Shown here piece after piece: positions 35,809 through 45,304 of a DNA stretch of 64,000 bases. The DNA comes from Natrinema amylolyticus_A (lineage in GTDB: Archaea > Halobacteriota > Halobacteria > Halobacteriales > Natrialbaceae). Numbering within the stretch: position 1 is the first letter of the stretch; every line of letters begins with the position of its first letter. A model generated the notes under the pieces. That model saw only the letters and a list, made by a program, of their open reading frames with translations. It was not told the origin of the DNA and did no database searches. Made by a program: the position numbers and the translations under genes. Location: NCBI RefSeq assembly GCF_042678045.1, contig NZ_JBHUDI010000009.1, positions 62,001 through 126,000 of the forward strand, in the 5' to 3' direction.

Positions 35809-36835
35809 TTACGAAAGCTGGCGCAGGGCCCACGTCGCTCGATCGCGGACGGTCGGAGTCGGGTCAGCCCGCGCGAGATCTTGGAGTCGCGGCCTGGCCG
35901 CGTCGACACCGCCGTGACCGAGCGCGACGCAGGCATGCGCGCGGACGTGTGAATCGTCGTCCGCGAGCAACTCGAACACCTGCCAGTGCACCGGTTCGAT
36001 GGCCGTTTCGACGCCGGCAGCGACACGGCCGATCGTGGCCGCCGCCAGGGCTCGAGTGTCGGAATCGGGATACGAAAGCGCCGCCTCGAACTCGGCGGCG
36101 ACCGCCGAGACCGCGGCGGGATCCCGATGGGCCACGTCGCCGAGACAGCCGATCGCGTGATACCGCAACGGCGGGTCGTCGTGGGCCACGAGCGCGGCCG
36201 CATCACCGACGAACTCGAGCGACGGCAGCGTCGCCTCGGAGCGCGCCAGCCGACCGAGCGCGCGGAGCGTCGGTCCGCCGTTCTCGGTCGGGTTCGCCGC
36301 CAGCGCGTCGGCGAGAATCGGTGCTGCCGGCTCGACCGCTGTCGGCGCGTGATCCGAGACGTGTGCGATCGCCTCGAGCCCACAGCGATCGTAGCCACGG
36401 CGACGCTCGAGCACGTCGACNNNTCCCGTCGACGTGCTCGGCCACGACGTCCGGTCGCGCGGCCGCGACGGCGGCGAGAGTTCGAAGCAGCGCTTGCGTC
36501 ATCGGCTGGTTGGCGTGCTTCTGGGCGACGGTGACGATCGTGCCAGTCGACGGCGCGACGTCGGTCGGTGCTTCGGTCGCCAACTCGCCGAGACAGGCGG
36601 CGACCTCGTCGTGAAAGTCGAGTTCCGGCTGCTCGAGCAGCGCCCGGAGTTTCGGCACCGTTGGAACGTATGCCGCTGCCTGTCCCTGGTCCTCGATCGC
36701 GGTTCGAATCCGGCGCACGGCAGCCCGCTGGTCGGCCGATACGTGATCGTCGAGCTGTGCAAGGACCGACGGGAGATCAGCCCTGGCGGCCCCCCGACCA
36801 CCTGGCTCGGCGGTCTCGCCCCCTTCCCGGTTCAT
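35809..36835 (-). CDS. HEAT-repeat protein, split by assembly gap
   Basis: About 340 residues of helical repeats: units such as LPSVLAQLDDHVSADQRAAVRRIRTAI, EVAACLGELATEAP, YHAIGCLGDVAHRDPAAV, and VRAHACVALGHGGVDAARPRL. N-terminal (ATG at 36835) and C-terminal parts lie in different frames on the two sides of NNN at 36421-36423; a missing length of 2 modulo 3 reunites them. HEAT/PBS-type repeats are protein-binding scaffolds; no partner is evident. It lies just downstream (same strand, 89 bases) of the prkA-yeaH-spoVR operon, so it could be co-transcribed. Confidence 0.78.
36409..36439. other. Assembly gap (3 N) at a perfect 12-bp inverted repeat
   Basis: GAGCACGTCGAC before the NNN and GTCGACGTGCTC after it are exact inverted copies. 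A hairpin here probably disrupted sequencing or assembly, and it accounts for the apparent frameshift in the HEAT gene. Confidence 0.75.
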
Positions 36836-36924
36836 CGTGTCCTCTGCATGGGGGATAACCGGTAAAAACATTCTGGCTGACCGACGCCTCGAGACACCGC
36901 GACATGGACGGCCGGCGAGCGACG

Positions 36925-38955
36925 CTAGGCGAGCCACTCGTCGGGCTTGGTATCGTAATCGATGTCGTCGGCCGCGAGGTGTTCGACTTCCTCCCAGGGC
37001 ACGTCTTCGGTCGTCACCGTCTGGCCGTCGTAGCGGATCAGCTTGCCCTGCTCTTCGGGTTCGGGCTCGCGATTGCGCCGCTTGGCAACCTCGATGTCGT
37101 GGTCGTCGACCTCCTTGACGATCGTCAGCAGGTTGACCGGCCGGCCCCACAGTTCGAAGATCCGCTTGAGCGTCTCCTTGGCCTGGGCGAGATCGAGCAT
37201 GACGCCGTTGTACTGGTGGCCGAGCAGGAGTTCGTTGGCGTTGTTGTAGTTGCCGTCGTAGACCGCGATGGTCGGCTTCCCGAAGTTAGTGAACTGCAAC
37301 AGCAGCTTCTTCTTGACGTCCGCGGCCGCGTCGCTCGTGACGTGGAACTGGCCGGTCGCCTGCGAGTGCTCGTAGGTGAAGTAGTTGTTCTCGGTGATGA
37401 ACTCCTGGGTGAGGAACTCGTCCAAGAACGTCACGTCGTTGTGACTCTCCCGGACGTCGAACAGTCGATCCCAACCGGTGGTGAAGTCGACGTCCGCGAG
37501 CGCTTCCTCGACCGACCCATAGCGGGCGTCGTCGAACAGATAGCGGCCGATCCGCTCGAGTTCGTTCTGATTCACACGCGCGAGGAAGCCGCGGTTCTGG
37601 CGCTTGACCAGCGAGTAGTGTCGCCGGGCCAGCCCCTCGTAGGTCAGCACCTTCCAGGGGTATTTCGAGACGTCGATCTCGCCCGCGCGGGCGCGCTCGA
37701 GCGCCTCGTGGTCGACCCACTCGTCAGGCATCTCCGCCAGCGCGTCGAGCGTCTCGGGGGAGATCGTCGCGAGCGCTGCCGGCGGCTCGAGCGTTGCGAG
37801 GACGTCGTCGAAGTCGACGACGTCGGTGAGGTTGCGCCAGGAGATGCCCTCGACGCGCAGCAGTCGTTCGAGAACCTCCCGGCGGTTCGTGGTGTTCTCG
37901 ACGTACTCCCAGAGTTCCATCCCGAGGCTGTAGGGGTTGAGTCCGCCCGATGCGAGTACCTTGGCCATGTGGTCGGCGTAATTGAGGAACTCGTCGTCGC
38001 CGGCGAAGGTTTCGTCGGTCATCATCGTCGACTCCCAGTAGGCGGCCCAGCCCTCGTTCATCACCTTGGTCATCTTCTGGGCGGCGAAGTAGTAGGCTTC
38101 GGCGCGCATCATATCGAGGATGTCCCGTTGCCACTCCTCCATCTCGACCGCCCGGCCGGCCTCGTCGTCGTACTGCTTGCCGTGTTCGCGGACGAACGCA
38201 AGCACGTCCTTCTGGGGCTGTTCGGGGAAGTTCGCGGTGATCTCCTCGTCCTCGAGTTTCTCGATCCACTCCTCGTTGAACACCTCGCCTTTGATCTCGT
38301 CGGAGAGCTCGAGTTCGTCTAGCTTCTCGGCCAGATCCTCGTCGAGTTCTGCGCCAGCCGGCCCGTCGACGTCGAGTCGGCGAGTAAAGATCTGGTGCTG
38401 GTCGATGTTGTCCTCGAGGCTGAGACAGTGGTCGATCCACTTCTCGACCTCGGCACGGTCGATCTCGGGATCGGACATATACTCGTCGATCGCCCGCGCG
38501 TGGCGCTCGAGCATGGCAGCGGCGTTGACCTGTCCTTCGTCGGACTGGCCGCGCGTGAACATGCCGAACCAGTCGTTGTTCGCGAAGAAATCGGAGTGGG
38601 CCTCGACGTGCGTGATCACCGCCTTCTGGTCGGCGAGCGTGTTCGATTCCTGCAGGAACGCGTGGGCAGGGTTGTCGTTGTTGACGATCTCGAATGCCTT
38701 CCCGCCGCCGTACTGGCCCTGCTTTTGCTGTTTGTCGTACTGCATGCCCCACCGCCAGTGGGGGTACCGCGACTGGAACCCACCGTAGGCGATGAGTTCG
38801 TTCATCTCGTCGTAGTCGATGATCCAGTATTTCACCGGGTACGGCTCGAGGCCGAGTTTCTGCGCGAGGTTCCGGGCCTCCTCGACCGGTTCCTCGAGAT
38901 CGCTGGCGATCGCCTGTTTGCGGAAGCGGTCCGCGTTGGAGTTTCGTTTACTCAT
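36925..38955 (-). CDS. spoVR: SpoVR family protein
   Basis: 676 residues from ATG at 38955. It has the large SpoVR core: YWIIDYDEMNELIAYGGFQSRYPHWRWGMQYD, AHFLQESNTLADQKAVITHVEAHSDFFANNDWF-like region (HAFLQESNT, HVEAHSDFF), MRAEAYYFAAQKMTKVMNEGWAAYWES and the C-terminal QYNGVMLDLAQAKETLKRIFELWGRPV. SpoVR's biochemical role is unknown; it is nearly always encoded with PrkA and YeaH. Here it is the last gene of that operon, overlapping yeaH by eight bases. Confidence 0.94.
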   Translation of the reverse strand: MSKRNSNADRFRKQAIASDLEEPVEEARNLAQKLGLEPYPVKYWIIDYDEMNELIAYGGFQSRYPHWRWGMQYDKQQKQGQYGGGKAFEIVNNDNPAHAFLQESNTLADQKAVITHVEAHSDFFANNDWFGMFTRGQSDEGQVNAAAMLERHARAIDEYMSDPEIDRAEVEKWIDHCLSLEDNIDQHQIFTRRLDVDGPAGAELDEDLAEKLDELELSDEIKGEVFNEEWIEKLEDEEITANFPEQPQKDVLAFVREHGKQYDDEAGRAVEMEEWQRDILDMMRAEAYYFAAQKMTKVMNEGWAAYWESTMMTDETFAGDDEFLNYADHMAKVLASGGLNPYSLGMELWEYVENTTNRREVLERLLRVEGISWRNLTDVVDFDDVLATLEPPAALATISPETLDALAEMPDEWVDHEALERARAGEIDVSKYPWKVLTYEGLARRHYSLVKRQNRGFLARVNQNELERIGRYLFDDARYGSVEEALADVDFTTGWDRLFDVRESHNDVTFLDEFLTQEFITENNYFTYEHSQATGQFHVTSDAAADVKKKLLLQFTNFGKPTIAVYDGNYNNANELLLGHQYNGVMLDLAQAKETLKRIFELWGRPVNLLTIVKEVDDHDIEVAKRRNREPEPEEQGKLIRYDGQTVTTEDVPWEEVEHLAADDIDYDTKPDEWLA

Positions 38956-40276
38956 CGGTCTCACTCTCCGTCGAGAGGATCTCGTAGATCGCGTCGGTGA
39001 CGTCATCTTTGCCGTTGACGTAGGCCACCGCGACATCGTCGGCGTCGGTGCCGAAGTGGCGCTCGAGTTCCTCGGCGTGGGTGGCGTTGATCGCATTGCC
39101 GCTTGGCTGGGTCTCCACGTAGGCGTGGAGGTTGGCCGGAATCTCTTCCATCAGCGGGATCACACGCTCGCCCGTGTCGTTCGAGGAGTTCTCGGAGTCA
39201 CCCGCGGCGAAGACGTACCGGTTCCAGTCGCTCCAGGGATACTCCTCGAGCAGTTCGGCGGCGAGTTCGTAGGCGCTCGAGATTTTGGTGCCGCCGCCGC
39301 TGCGGATACCGAAGAACTCGTCACGTTCGACCTCCCAGGCGTCGGCGTCGTGGGCGATGTAGACGAACTCGGCGTTGTCGTACTTGCCCTGGAGGTACCA
39401 GTCCAGTGGTGTGAACGTCCGCTCGACGAGTTCGCGTTTCTTCTCGCGCATCGAGCCCGAGACGTCCCGGATGTTGACGACGACGACGTTCTTCTCTTTC
39501 TCCTCGATGATCTCGGGGTGGCGATAGCGTTCGTCCTCGCGCCGGAAGGGGACGTGGTCGATCCCCTCGCGGCGGATCTTCTGCTGGACGTCCTCGCGCT
39601 CGACGTTTGTCTCGACTTCCTCGATCGAGGCCCACTTTCCGCGTTCCTCGTCGGGAATGTCCTTGTAGGCCTCTTCGATCCAGGCCATCGACACCGGGAG
39701 GTTCTCGTTGCGGGCCCACTCGAAGACCTCACGCGGGGAGATGTCCTCGACCTTGCAGAGTTCACGGAGGAACTCCTCGTCGAAGTCCATCGCGAGCTTG
39801 CGCTTGAGCCCCTCCTTGAACATCCGCTCGAAGTCGAGCGTGCTGTTGGGACCGGTCCGGGTGAGATCCGTAAACGGCCCCTCTTTTTCCTCGACGACCG
39901 TCTTGCCCTTCGGATCGAGGTCGAGCCCGAGTTCCTCGTCGAGTTCCTCGGCGAACTCCTCGGGGTCCATCTCGTAGTACTCGTGCTCGCCGCCTTCCTC
40001 GCCGGGTTCGCCGTCCTCGCCGTCGTCGTCGCCCGGCTGGGGCTGTGGCTGCCCGACCGGCTGGCCGGTGTCGGGCGTGCCGTCTTCGCCCTGTCCAACG
40101 CCGCCTTTGTCGCGCTGATCGTACTCGAACTCCGGCAGCGAGACGATCTTCACCGGAATGTTGATCTCGCCCGGACCGCTCCGGCCGAGCTCGCCGTACT
40201 GGATGAAGTCGGACAGATCTTCGCGGCGCTCTTCGCCGACTTCACGGAATCGCTCGAGGTCGTCTCTCAGTCCCAT
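38948..40276 (-). CDS. yeaH: YeaH/DUF444 von Willebrand-A-like protein
   Basis: 442 residues from ATG at 40276. After an acidic Gly/Pro-rich N-terminal linker (residues 60-100), the C-terminal half has a VWA-type domain with the metal-site DVSGS in VVVVNIRDVSGSM, then FVYIAHDADAWEV, FFGIRSGGGTKISSAYELAAELL and YVFAAGDSENSSNDTGE. YeaH acts with the PrkA/YeaG kinase-AAA protein and SpoVR in stress and nutrient-limitation responses in bacteria. Overlaps both neighbours (prkA2 by ten bases, spoVR by eight). Confidence 0.93.
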   Translation of the reverse strand: MGLRDDLERFREVGEERREDLSDFIQYGELGRSGPGEINIPVKIVSLPEFEYDQRDKGGVGQGEDGTPDTGQPVGQPQPQPGDDDGEDGEPGEEGGEHEYYEMDPEEFAEELDEELGLDLDPKGKTVVEEKEGPFTDLTRTGPNSTLDFERMFKEGLKRKLAMDFDEEFLRELCKVEDISPREVFEWARNENLPVSMAWIEEAYKDIPDEERGKWASIEEVETNVEREDVQQKIRREGIDHVPFRREDERYRHPEIIEEKEKNVVVVNIRDVSGSMREKKRELVERTFTPLDWYLQGKYDNAEFVYIAHDADAWEVERDEFFGIRSGGGTKISSAYELAAELLEEYPWSDWNRYVFAAGDSENSSNDTGERVIPLMEEIPANLHAYVETQPSGNAINATHAEELERHFGTDADDVAVAYVNGKDDVTDAIYEILSTESETDE

Positions 40277-42555
40277 CGGTAGCTCACCTGTCCCATGACG
40301 TGTCTGCTCGTCAGTTCGGCCGACGCCTCCGAGTAGCCGAAGAGGTCGACCATCGTGTCGATCGTGTCCGATTTGACCGTCGCCGTCTCGGTGCCGCTCG
40401 GCGGGTCGTCCCACTGTCGCGGGTCGAAGTCCTCGAAGGTGCGCTCGACGTCGTCCCAGTCGTGGCTCTCGAGGACGGTTTTGATCACCGGAATCGCCGT
40501 CAGATCGACGTCTTCGACGGAGAAGTCGGCGTCGCGGTGCTCCCAGGCGTGGCGGTTCAGCGACGTGATGACCTTCTCGCGTCGGAAGTTCCGAACGCTC
40601 TCGCGAGGGAGGTTCCCCTCGTATTCGGCCTCGGAGAACCGTCCGAGGTGTTCGACCTCGAACAGCTTCATCTTCAGCGGATCGGGCTCGACGCGCTCGC
40701 CGCGGTCGTTGTACAGCGGCTCGTCGGTCTCCCAGGCGTAGACGTGTTCGACGTACTCGGCGACGGTCTCTTCGTCGACGCGTTTATCGTGCATGATGGC
40801 CTCGATGACGTCGGACTCCTGCTGGTCGTAGACGTAGTTTTTCACGGGGACGACGCGGTTTTCGAACTCCGAGCGCTCGCCCGACGAGAACACCGGTGCG
40901 TCGGCCAGCCCCTCGACCATGGCGTTTAACACGTCGCGGGGCATGACCACGTCTTCGACCGGCAGCTCGGGGTGATGGCGGTCGCGGTCGGTCTGGAGCA
41001 ATTCAGCGAGCGTGTCCCGAGTGTACGTCACGGGAACCCCGTGGTCGCCGTCTGCCCCGTCGTCGTCGAAGTCGAACTCGTCCTTTTCGCGGCGGCTGTC
41101 GCCCTCCTGCAGGTAGCCCTGATCGTAGATCAGCGCCTTGTCGACGAGATCCAGTCCGTTCGGGAGGTCTTCCTCGTCCAGTCGCGTGACGACCGCGTAC
41201 AGCGCGGCCGCCTCGATCGCATGCGGTGCGAACTCCTGGACACGCGCCTCGCCGTCGCTACCTTTGACCGTTACCCGCACCGGCGCACGGATCCGATCGG
41301 CGAGTTCGTCGTAGCTCTCGGCCTCCCAGACCGACGTCTCACCAGTCAGTTCGCGGCGAATTAGCTCCGTCTCGAGCGAGAGGTTCGTCAGATACCCGAA
41401 GCGGTGTTTGTCCAGCCGCCGTTTGAGCGCTTTCAGCGGGTCCATCCCGTTGCGGTCGGCGTGCTGGTTGAGCTGGGCCTCCAGATCGGGATTCGAGATT
41501 ATCAGGAGCTGGCTGTCGACGTCCATCCCGATCCCTTTGTCCAGTTTCACCGACTGCTCGTCGGGGACGTTCAGCAGCTTCTGGAGCAGGTCGGCGTGTT
41601 GGGCCGCGTCCTCGACGATCGTCAGCACGCCGTTGCCCTGCGAGAGGACGCCGTCGTAACTGAACGCCTGCGGGTTCTTGCGCCCGCGCGAGTCGAGTTC
41701 CTGGAGCATCCCGTGCATCCACGAGCCGACGAGCCGTTCTTTCGGCGGGCCGTCGTCCTCGCTGTGGAGGACGCCGACGCCCTGGCCGACGTCGACGACG
41801 TAGTTTTTCACCCGGAGATGGTCCTCGTCGGCGATCGCCGAGAACAGCTCGTCCTCGCCTTCCCGGCGGTACCGTTCCTCGAGGTAGTCGTAGGCCTCCC
41901 GGGAGAACGGATCGAGCTGTGCGTCGACCTGGACCGGGACGTGATCGTCGAGTTCGTCGTTGAGTTGGGCGAGCACGTCCGCGCGGACATCTTCGGGGAA
42001 GACAGACAGTGGGTGGGCCTGCACGGGGCTTTCGTACCAGTTCTGTTCGTCGGCTGCAGTGGCGTCGCCGCCGTAGCTCAGGCCACGTTCGCCGGCGTCG
42101 GCGGTCGTGACGTTCCACTCGACGGTGTACCGGCGGCCGTCGGGCGTCTTCGAGTACTCGCGCAGTCCGTTGACCAGACAGCGCTTGAGTTCGGACTTGC
42201 CGGTCGCGGTCGGTCCCTCGAACCAGATGATCTTCTCGTCTTTCGCCCGGCCGGCGGCGATCGACCGTAGATCGTCGACGAACCCGTTCAACACCTCGGT
42301 GTTGCCGAGGATGGCGTGCTCGCCGTCGTTGTGCGGATCGTCGAAGAAGCGATACCGCTCTTTCTCCTCGCCTTCCTCGACCACGGTCCGGGTATCGGCG
42401 GCCTCGATCGCCTCGAGCAAATACTTCGAGGCGTGGGAGGCGATCGACGGGTTCTCGAAGATCCGGTCGACGTACGCCGCGAGGCTCATCGGCTCCTCGT
42501 AGGTCTCCTCTAGGGCGCGGTCGGCGTCACGGACGTAGTCGGTTCCTCGTGGCAT
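40267..42555 (-). CDS. prkA2: PrkA-type AAA+ protein, second paralogue
   Basis: 762 residues. AAA domain with Walker A GPTATGKSEL at residues 114-123 and a B-like LTIVEDAAQHADLL region; LLIISNPDLEAQLN replaces the 'ivgrTN' sensor-like segment of PrkA1, and ALKRRLDKHRFGYLTNL gives the arginine-rich element. The C-terminal domain (SFRNFRREKVITSLNRHAW) is the part once called kinase-like. It differs clearly from the upstream paralogue, so division of labour or a hetero-ring is plausible. PrkA is described both as a Ser/Thr kinase and as a Lon-like AAA+ protease; activity here is untested. Spacing to prkA1 is one base. Confidence 0.9.
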   Translation of the reverse strand: MPRGTDYVRDADRALEETYEEPMSLAAYVDRIFENPSIASHASKYLLEAIEAADTRTVVEEGEEKERYRFFDDPHNDGEHAILGNTEVLNGFVDDLRSIAAGRAKDEKIIWFEGPTATGKSELKRCLVNGLREYSKTPDGRRYTVEWNVTTADAGERGLSYGGDATAADEQNWYESPVQAHPLSVFPEDVRADVLAQLNDELDDHVPVQVDAQLDPFSREAYDYLEERYRREGEDELFSAIADEDHLRVKNYVVDVGQGVGVLHSEDDGPPKERLVGSWMHGMLQELDSRGRKNPQAFSYDGVLSQGNGVLTIVEDAAQHADLLQKLLNVPDEQSVKLDKGIGMDVDSQLLIISNPDLEAQLNQHADRNGMDPLKALKRRLDKHRFGYLTNLSLETELIRRELTGETSVWEAESYDELADRIRAPVRVTVKGSDGEARVQEFAPHAIEAAALYAVVTRLDEEDLPNGLDLVDKALIYDQGYLQEGDSRREKDEFDFDDDGADGDHGVPVTYTRDTLAELLQTDRDRHHPELPVEDVVMPRDVLNAMVEGLADAPVFSSGERSEFENRVVPVKNYVYDQQESDVIEAIMHDKRVDEETVAEYVEHVYAWETDEPLYNDRGERVEPDPLKMKLFEVEHLGRFSEAEYEGNLPRESVRNFRREKVITSLNRHAWEHRDADFSVEDVDLTAIPVIKTVLESHDWDDVERTFEDFDPRQWDDPPSGTETATVKSDTIDTMVDLFGYSEASAELTSRHVMGQVSYRWD

Positions 42556-42556
42556 G

Positions 42557-44629
42557 TTAGTCTTCCATCTCGGCTTTGGCGACCTCCGCGCCGGCGAACT
42601 CGAGTACTTCCTTGGCTCCCTCCTCGGAGTAGCCCTGTTCGATCAGTGCGTCGATCCACGACGAGCGTTCGTCGTCGTCGAACTCGTTGGCGCTGACCAG
42701 CGCGGAGAAGTTGATGTTGTGCTTCTTGTCCTCCCAGAGCTTGCGCTCGAGTGCGCGGCGCAGGCGTTCGTTGTCTTGTGGGTTGAACGCCTCGCCCTCG
42801 CGGGCGCGTCGGGAGACCCAGTTCGAGACCTCCTGGCGGAAGTCTTCCTTGCGATCCTCGGGGATGTCGAGTTTCTCCTCGACCGACCGGAGGAACGTCT
42901 CGTCGGGCTCCTGTTCGCGGCCCGTGAGTTCGTCCTCGATCGTGTCGTCGTCGATGTAGGCCATCACGTGGTCCATGTACTTCTCGCCCTGGCGCTGGAT
43001 CTCGTCGATGTCGTAGGCCAGCGCGTGGCGGACGTCCTCGATGGCGCGCTCTTTGTACTCCTCGCGGACCGTCTCGAGGTAGCGGTAGTACTGCTCGAAG
43101 TTGTCCTCGGGGATCGAGCCGTGGTGCTCTAAGTTCTCCTCGAAGAAGTTGAATACCGTCAACGGCGAGAGGAAGCCACGCTGGCGGTGTTTCGAATCCA
43201 TGATCGCCTCGGCGATCTCGTCGCCGATGAAGCGCGGCGAGACGCCGACCATCCCCTCGCCGATCTCGGCTTTGCTCTCTGCCTCCTCGCGGAGCTTCTT
43301 GACGTCGATGTCGTCGCCTTCGTCGATCTCGCCGTTGTAGGCTTTGGCCTTCGAGAGCAGGTCGACAGTCTCGGTGTCGGGCTCTTCGATCCGCGTAAGC
43401 ACACCGAACAGCCCCGCCATCTCGAGCGTGTGAGGTTCGACGTTGATGTCGGGGACGTCGGCGTTGTTCAACATCTTGTTGTAGATGCTGGCCTCGTCCT
43501 CGTAGGAGAGGACGTAGGGGAAGTCGATCCGCTTGGTACGGTCGTTGAACGCCTCCATCTTCTCGTCGCCCTTCTTGTCCTTGTACTCGGGCATGTTCGT
43601 CCGCCCGACGATCACCTGGTCGATGTCGATCCGCGGGTTGTTCTTGGGTTTGATCGTCTGTTCCTGGGTCGCGTGCAGGAAGTCATAGAGGAATTCCCGC
43701 TGCAGTTTGAGCAGTTCCTCGCCGGAGAAGATCCCGCGGTTCGCGTTACAGAACGCCCCCGAGTAGTCGAACGCGCGCGGGTCGGATTCGCCGTAGATGG
43801 CGATCTTCGAGTAGTTGACGTCGCCAGTGAGTTCGGTCTCGTCCTGGTTTTTCTTGTCCTTGGGTTCGAAGGTCTCCAGTCCCTGACGTTTGTTCTCGTC
43901 GGCGACGAAGCGGACGATCTCGATGTGGTTCTCTAAGACCTGCTGGAGGTCGTCGTCGTAGTAGGCCAGCAGCTTGTCCATGTAGAACTCGCTTTCCGGA
44001 TCCAGTGCCTGCTCGTTCTGGATGGTGTAGGGCGCGTCGAGGTTCTCGTTTAAATCGTCGATGACCCGCTGGCGCTGCTCAAGCGGGAGCAAGACGAGCG
44101 GGTCCTGATTCATCGGCGAGCGGACGACGTCGTCGGCCGGATCCTGGTCCTGGATGACGTCACAGAGGTTGGTCCACCGGAAGGTGTACATCCGGCCCTC
44201 GTCCCGGAGCGTGTAGTCCTCGAAGTACCGCCGTACCTGCTTGTCGAAATGGGACTTCCCGGAGCCGACGGGGCCAAGCAAGAGCTTGATCCGCCGCTCG
44301 GGGCCCAGCCGTCTGGCTCCCGATTTGACCTTGTTGACGAACTCGTGGATCGACTGGTGGATCACCTTCCCGTAGAAGGTGTTCTCGCCGTCGCCCAGCG
44401 GATCTTCGCTCGCGAGCTGGTACTCGACCATCCCTTCGGTTTCGTCGTAGGTGGTCCCGTAGTAGTCGAACATGTCCGCGACGCGCTGGTGGGCGTTGCG
44501 GGCGATCTTCGGGTCCTCGTAGACGGCTTCGAGGTACCAGTCGAAGGACTTGGTTTCCCGCAGGTCTGCGGGCATCGATTCCTTGTAATCCGTACTGAGC
44601 TGCTCGAGTGTCTCGATGTCACCGGTCAT
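42557..44629 (-). CDS. prkA1: PrkA-type AAA+ protein, first paralogue
   Basis: 690 residues, nearer to canonical PrkA/YeaG (about 640). Walker A LLGPVGSGKSHF at residues 118-129; EFLYDFLHATQEQTIKPKNNPRIDIDQVIVGRTNMPEY is the strongly conserved PrkA Walker-B/sensor stretch; RTKRIDFPYVLSYEDEASIYNKML follows. The C-terminal domain contains LSPLTVFNFFEENL and YKERAIEDVRHALAYDIDEIQRQGEKY. It heads the operon prkA1-prkA2-yeaH-spoVR. No TATA box stands close to the ATG, and 675 bases lie upstream, so a leadered transcript is likely. Confidence 0.93.
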   Translation of the reverse strand: MTGDIETLEQLSTDYKESMPADLRETKSFDWYLEAVYEDPKIARNAHQRVADMFDYYGTTYDETEGMVEYQLASEDPLGDGENTFYGKVIHQSIHEFVNKVKSGARRLGPERRIKLLLGPVGSGKSHFDKQVRRYFEDYTLRDEGRMYTFRWTNLCDVIQDQDPADDVVRSPMNQDPLVLLPLEQRQRVIDDLNENLDAPYTIQNEQALDPESEFYMDKLLAYYDDDLQQVLENHIEIVRFVADENKRQGLETFEPKDKKNQDETELTGDVNYSKIAIYGESDPRAFDYSGAFCNANRGIFSGEELLKLQREFLYDFLHATQEQTIKPKNNPRIDIDQVIVGRTNMPEYKDKKGDEKMEAFNDRTKRIDFPYVLSYEDEASIYNKMLNNADVPDINVEPHTLEMAGLFGVLTRIEEPDTETVDLLSKAKAYNGEIDEGDDIDVKKLREEAESKAEIGEGMVGVSPRFIGDEIAEAIMDSKHRQRGFLSPLTVFNFFEENLEHHGSIPEDNFEQYYRYLETVREEYKERAIEDVRHALAYDIDEIQRQGEKYMDHVMAYIDDDTIEDELTGREQEPDETFLRSVEEKLDIPEDRKEDFRQEVSNWVSRRAREGEAFNPQDNERLRRALERKLWEDKKHNINFSALVSANEFDDDERSSWIDALIEQGYSEEGAKEVLEFAGAEVAKAEMED

Positions 44630-45304
44630 GGTATCGTTGGTTGCGGGTTCCCCCGGTTGCGGTCGTCCGGGATCGCACCGGACGTAGATGTGGACGTCGT
44701 TCGACCTGCCCGAGTCGGCTCGCGGCCGAACCGCTCAACGCCATCGCGTCGCGTCACCCGGCGTGACGGAGTCGACTCGTCTCGTGTCGGTGAAAGTAAT
44801 GCTGGCTCCTCGAGTGTCATCCCGGGGAGCGTACCCTTTTCGTGGGCGGCTGTCGGTCGTGTCATGTGTCACCTATTGCCACTTTCCGTCGCGTGACACC
44901 CTTTCGGGCATCGAGCAACGGCGCGCCGGGGACGGGCGCGGAGTGGATCGGTCCGCCGAACGGATACCGATAGTATTTAATGAGTGAGTAATCCAGCTAC
45001 TTAGCCTTAGCCCCAAAAGGTATTTACCAGAACTTAATTCCAGGAAAATACTGCCAGAATCCTATGTTGATAGTAGGTATCACACCACACATTCGGCGAT
45101 CTATTACATAAGTTGTGGGCCTGCAATGGCCGATGTTGTCTCGCGCGCGCCACGCCGTGGGCCCGCGACACACGTTCGGCTCGGGAGGCGTCGGGGCGAG
45201 TGAGTTCCCGGTCCGACTGCTCCACAGCGGCGACGACAGTTGCGATCGGGTGGCCACGGTCTCCTGTCCGGCAGTATATACGGCCGGCCTGCCTACCGAC
45301 TGGC
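44630..45304. other. Long divergent intergenic region upstream of prkA1
   Basis: 675 bases with no credible gene. The part next to prkA1 is GC-rich; 44970-45110 is AT-rich and contains TATTTAAT (about 44976) and other TATA-like words. The plus-strand TATA at 45275-45280 belongs to the following gene. Room for a long prkA leader or a small RNA exists, but I see no strong stem-loop. Confidence 0.45.
45275..45280 (+). promoter_or_regulatory. TATA box of the DUF5820 gene
   Basis: TATATA centred about 27 bases before ATG 45305; leaderless arrangement that fixes the start. Confidence 0.6.

Noticed and set aside
36701..36711. GGTTCGAATCC, a tRNA T-loop-like word
   Set aside because: It lies inside the HEAT-repeat gene; no acceptor stem, D arm or anticodon arm can be paired around it.
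44626..44865. 79-codon minus-strand frame upstream of prkA1
   Set aside because: Thr/Arg/Ser-rich, non-acidic composition unlike haloarchaeal proteins; more likely leader or promoter DNA.
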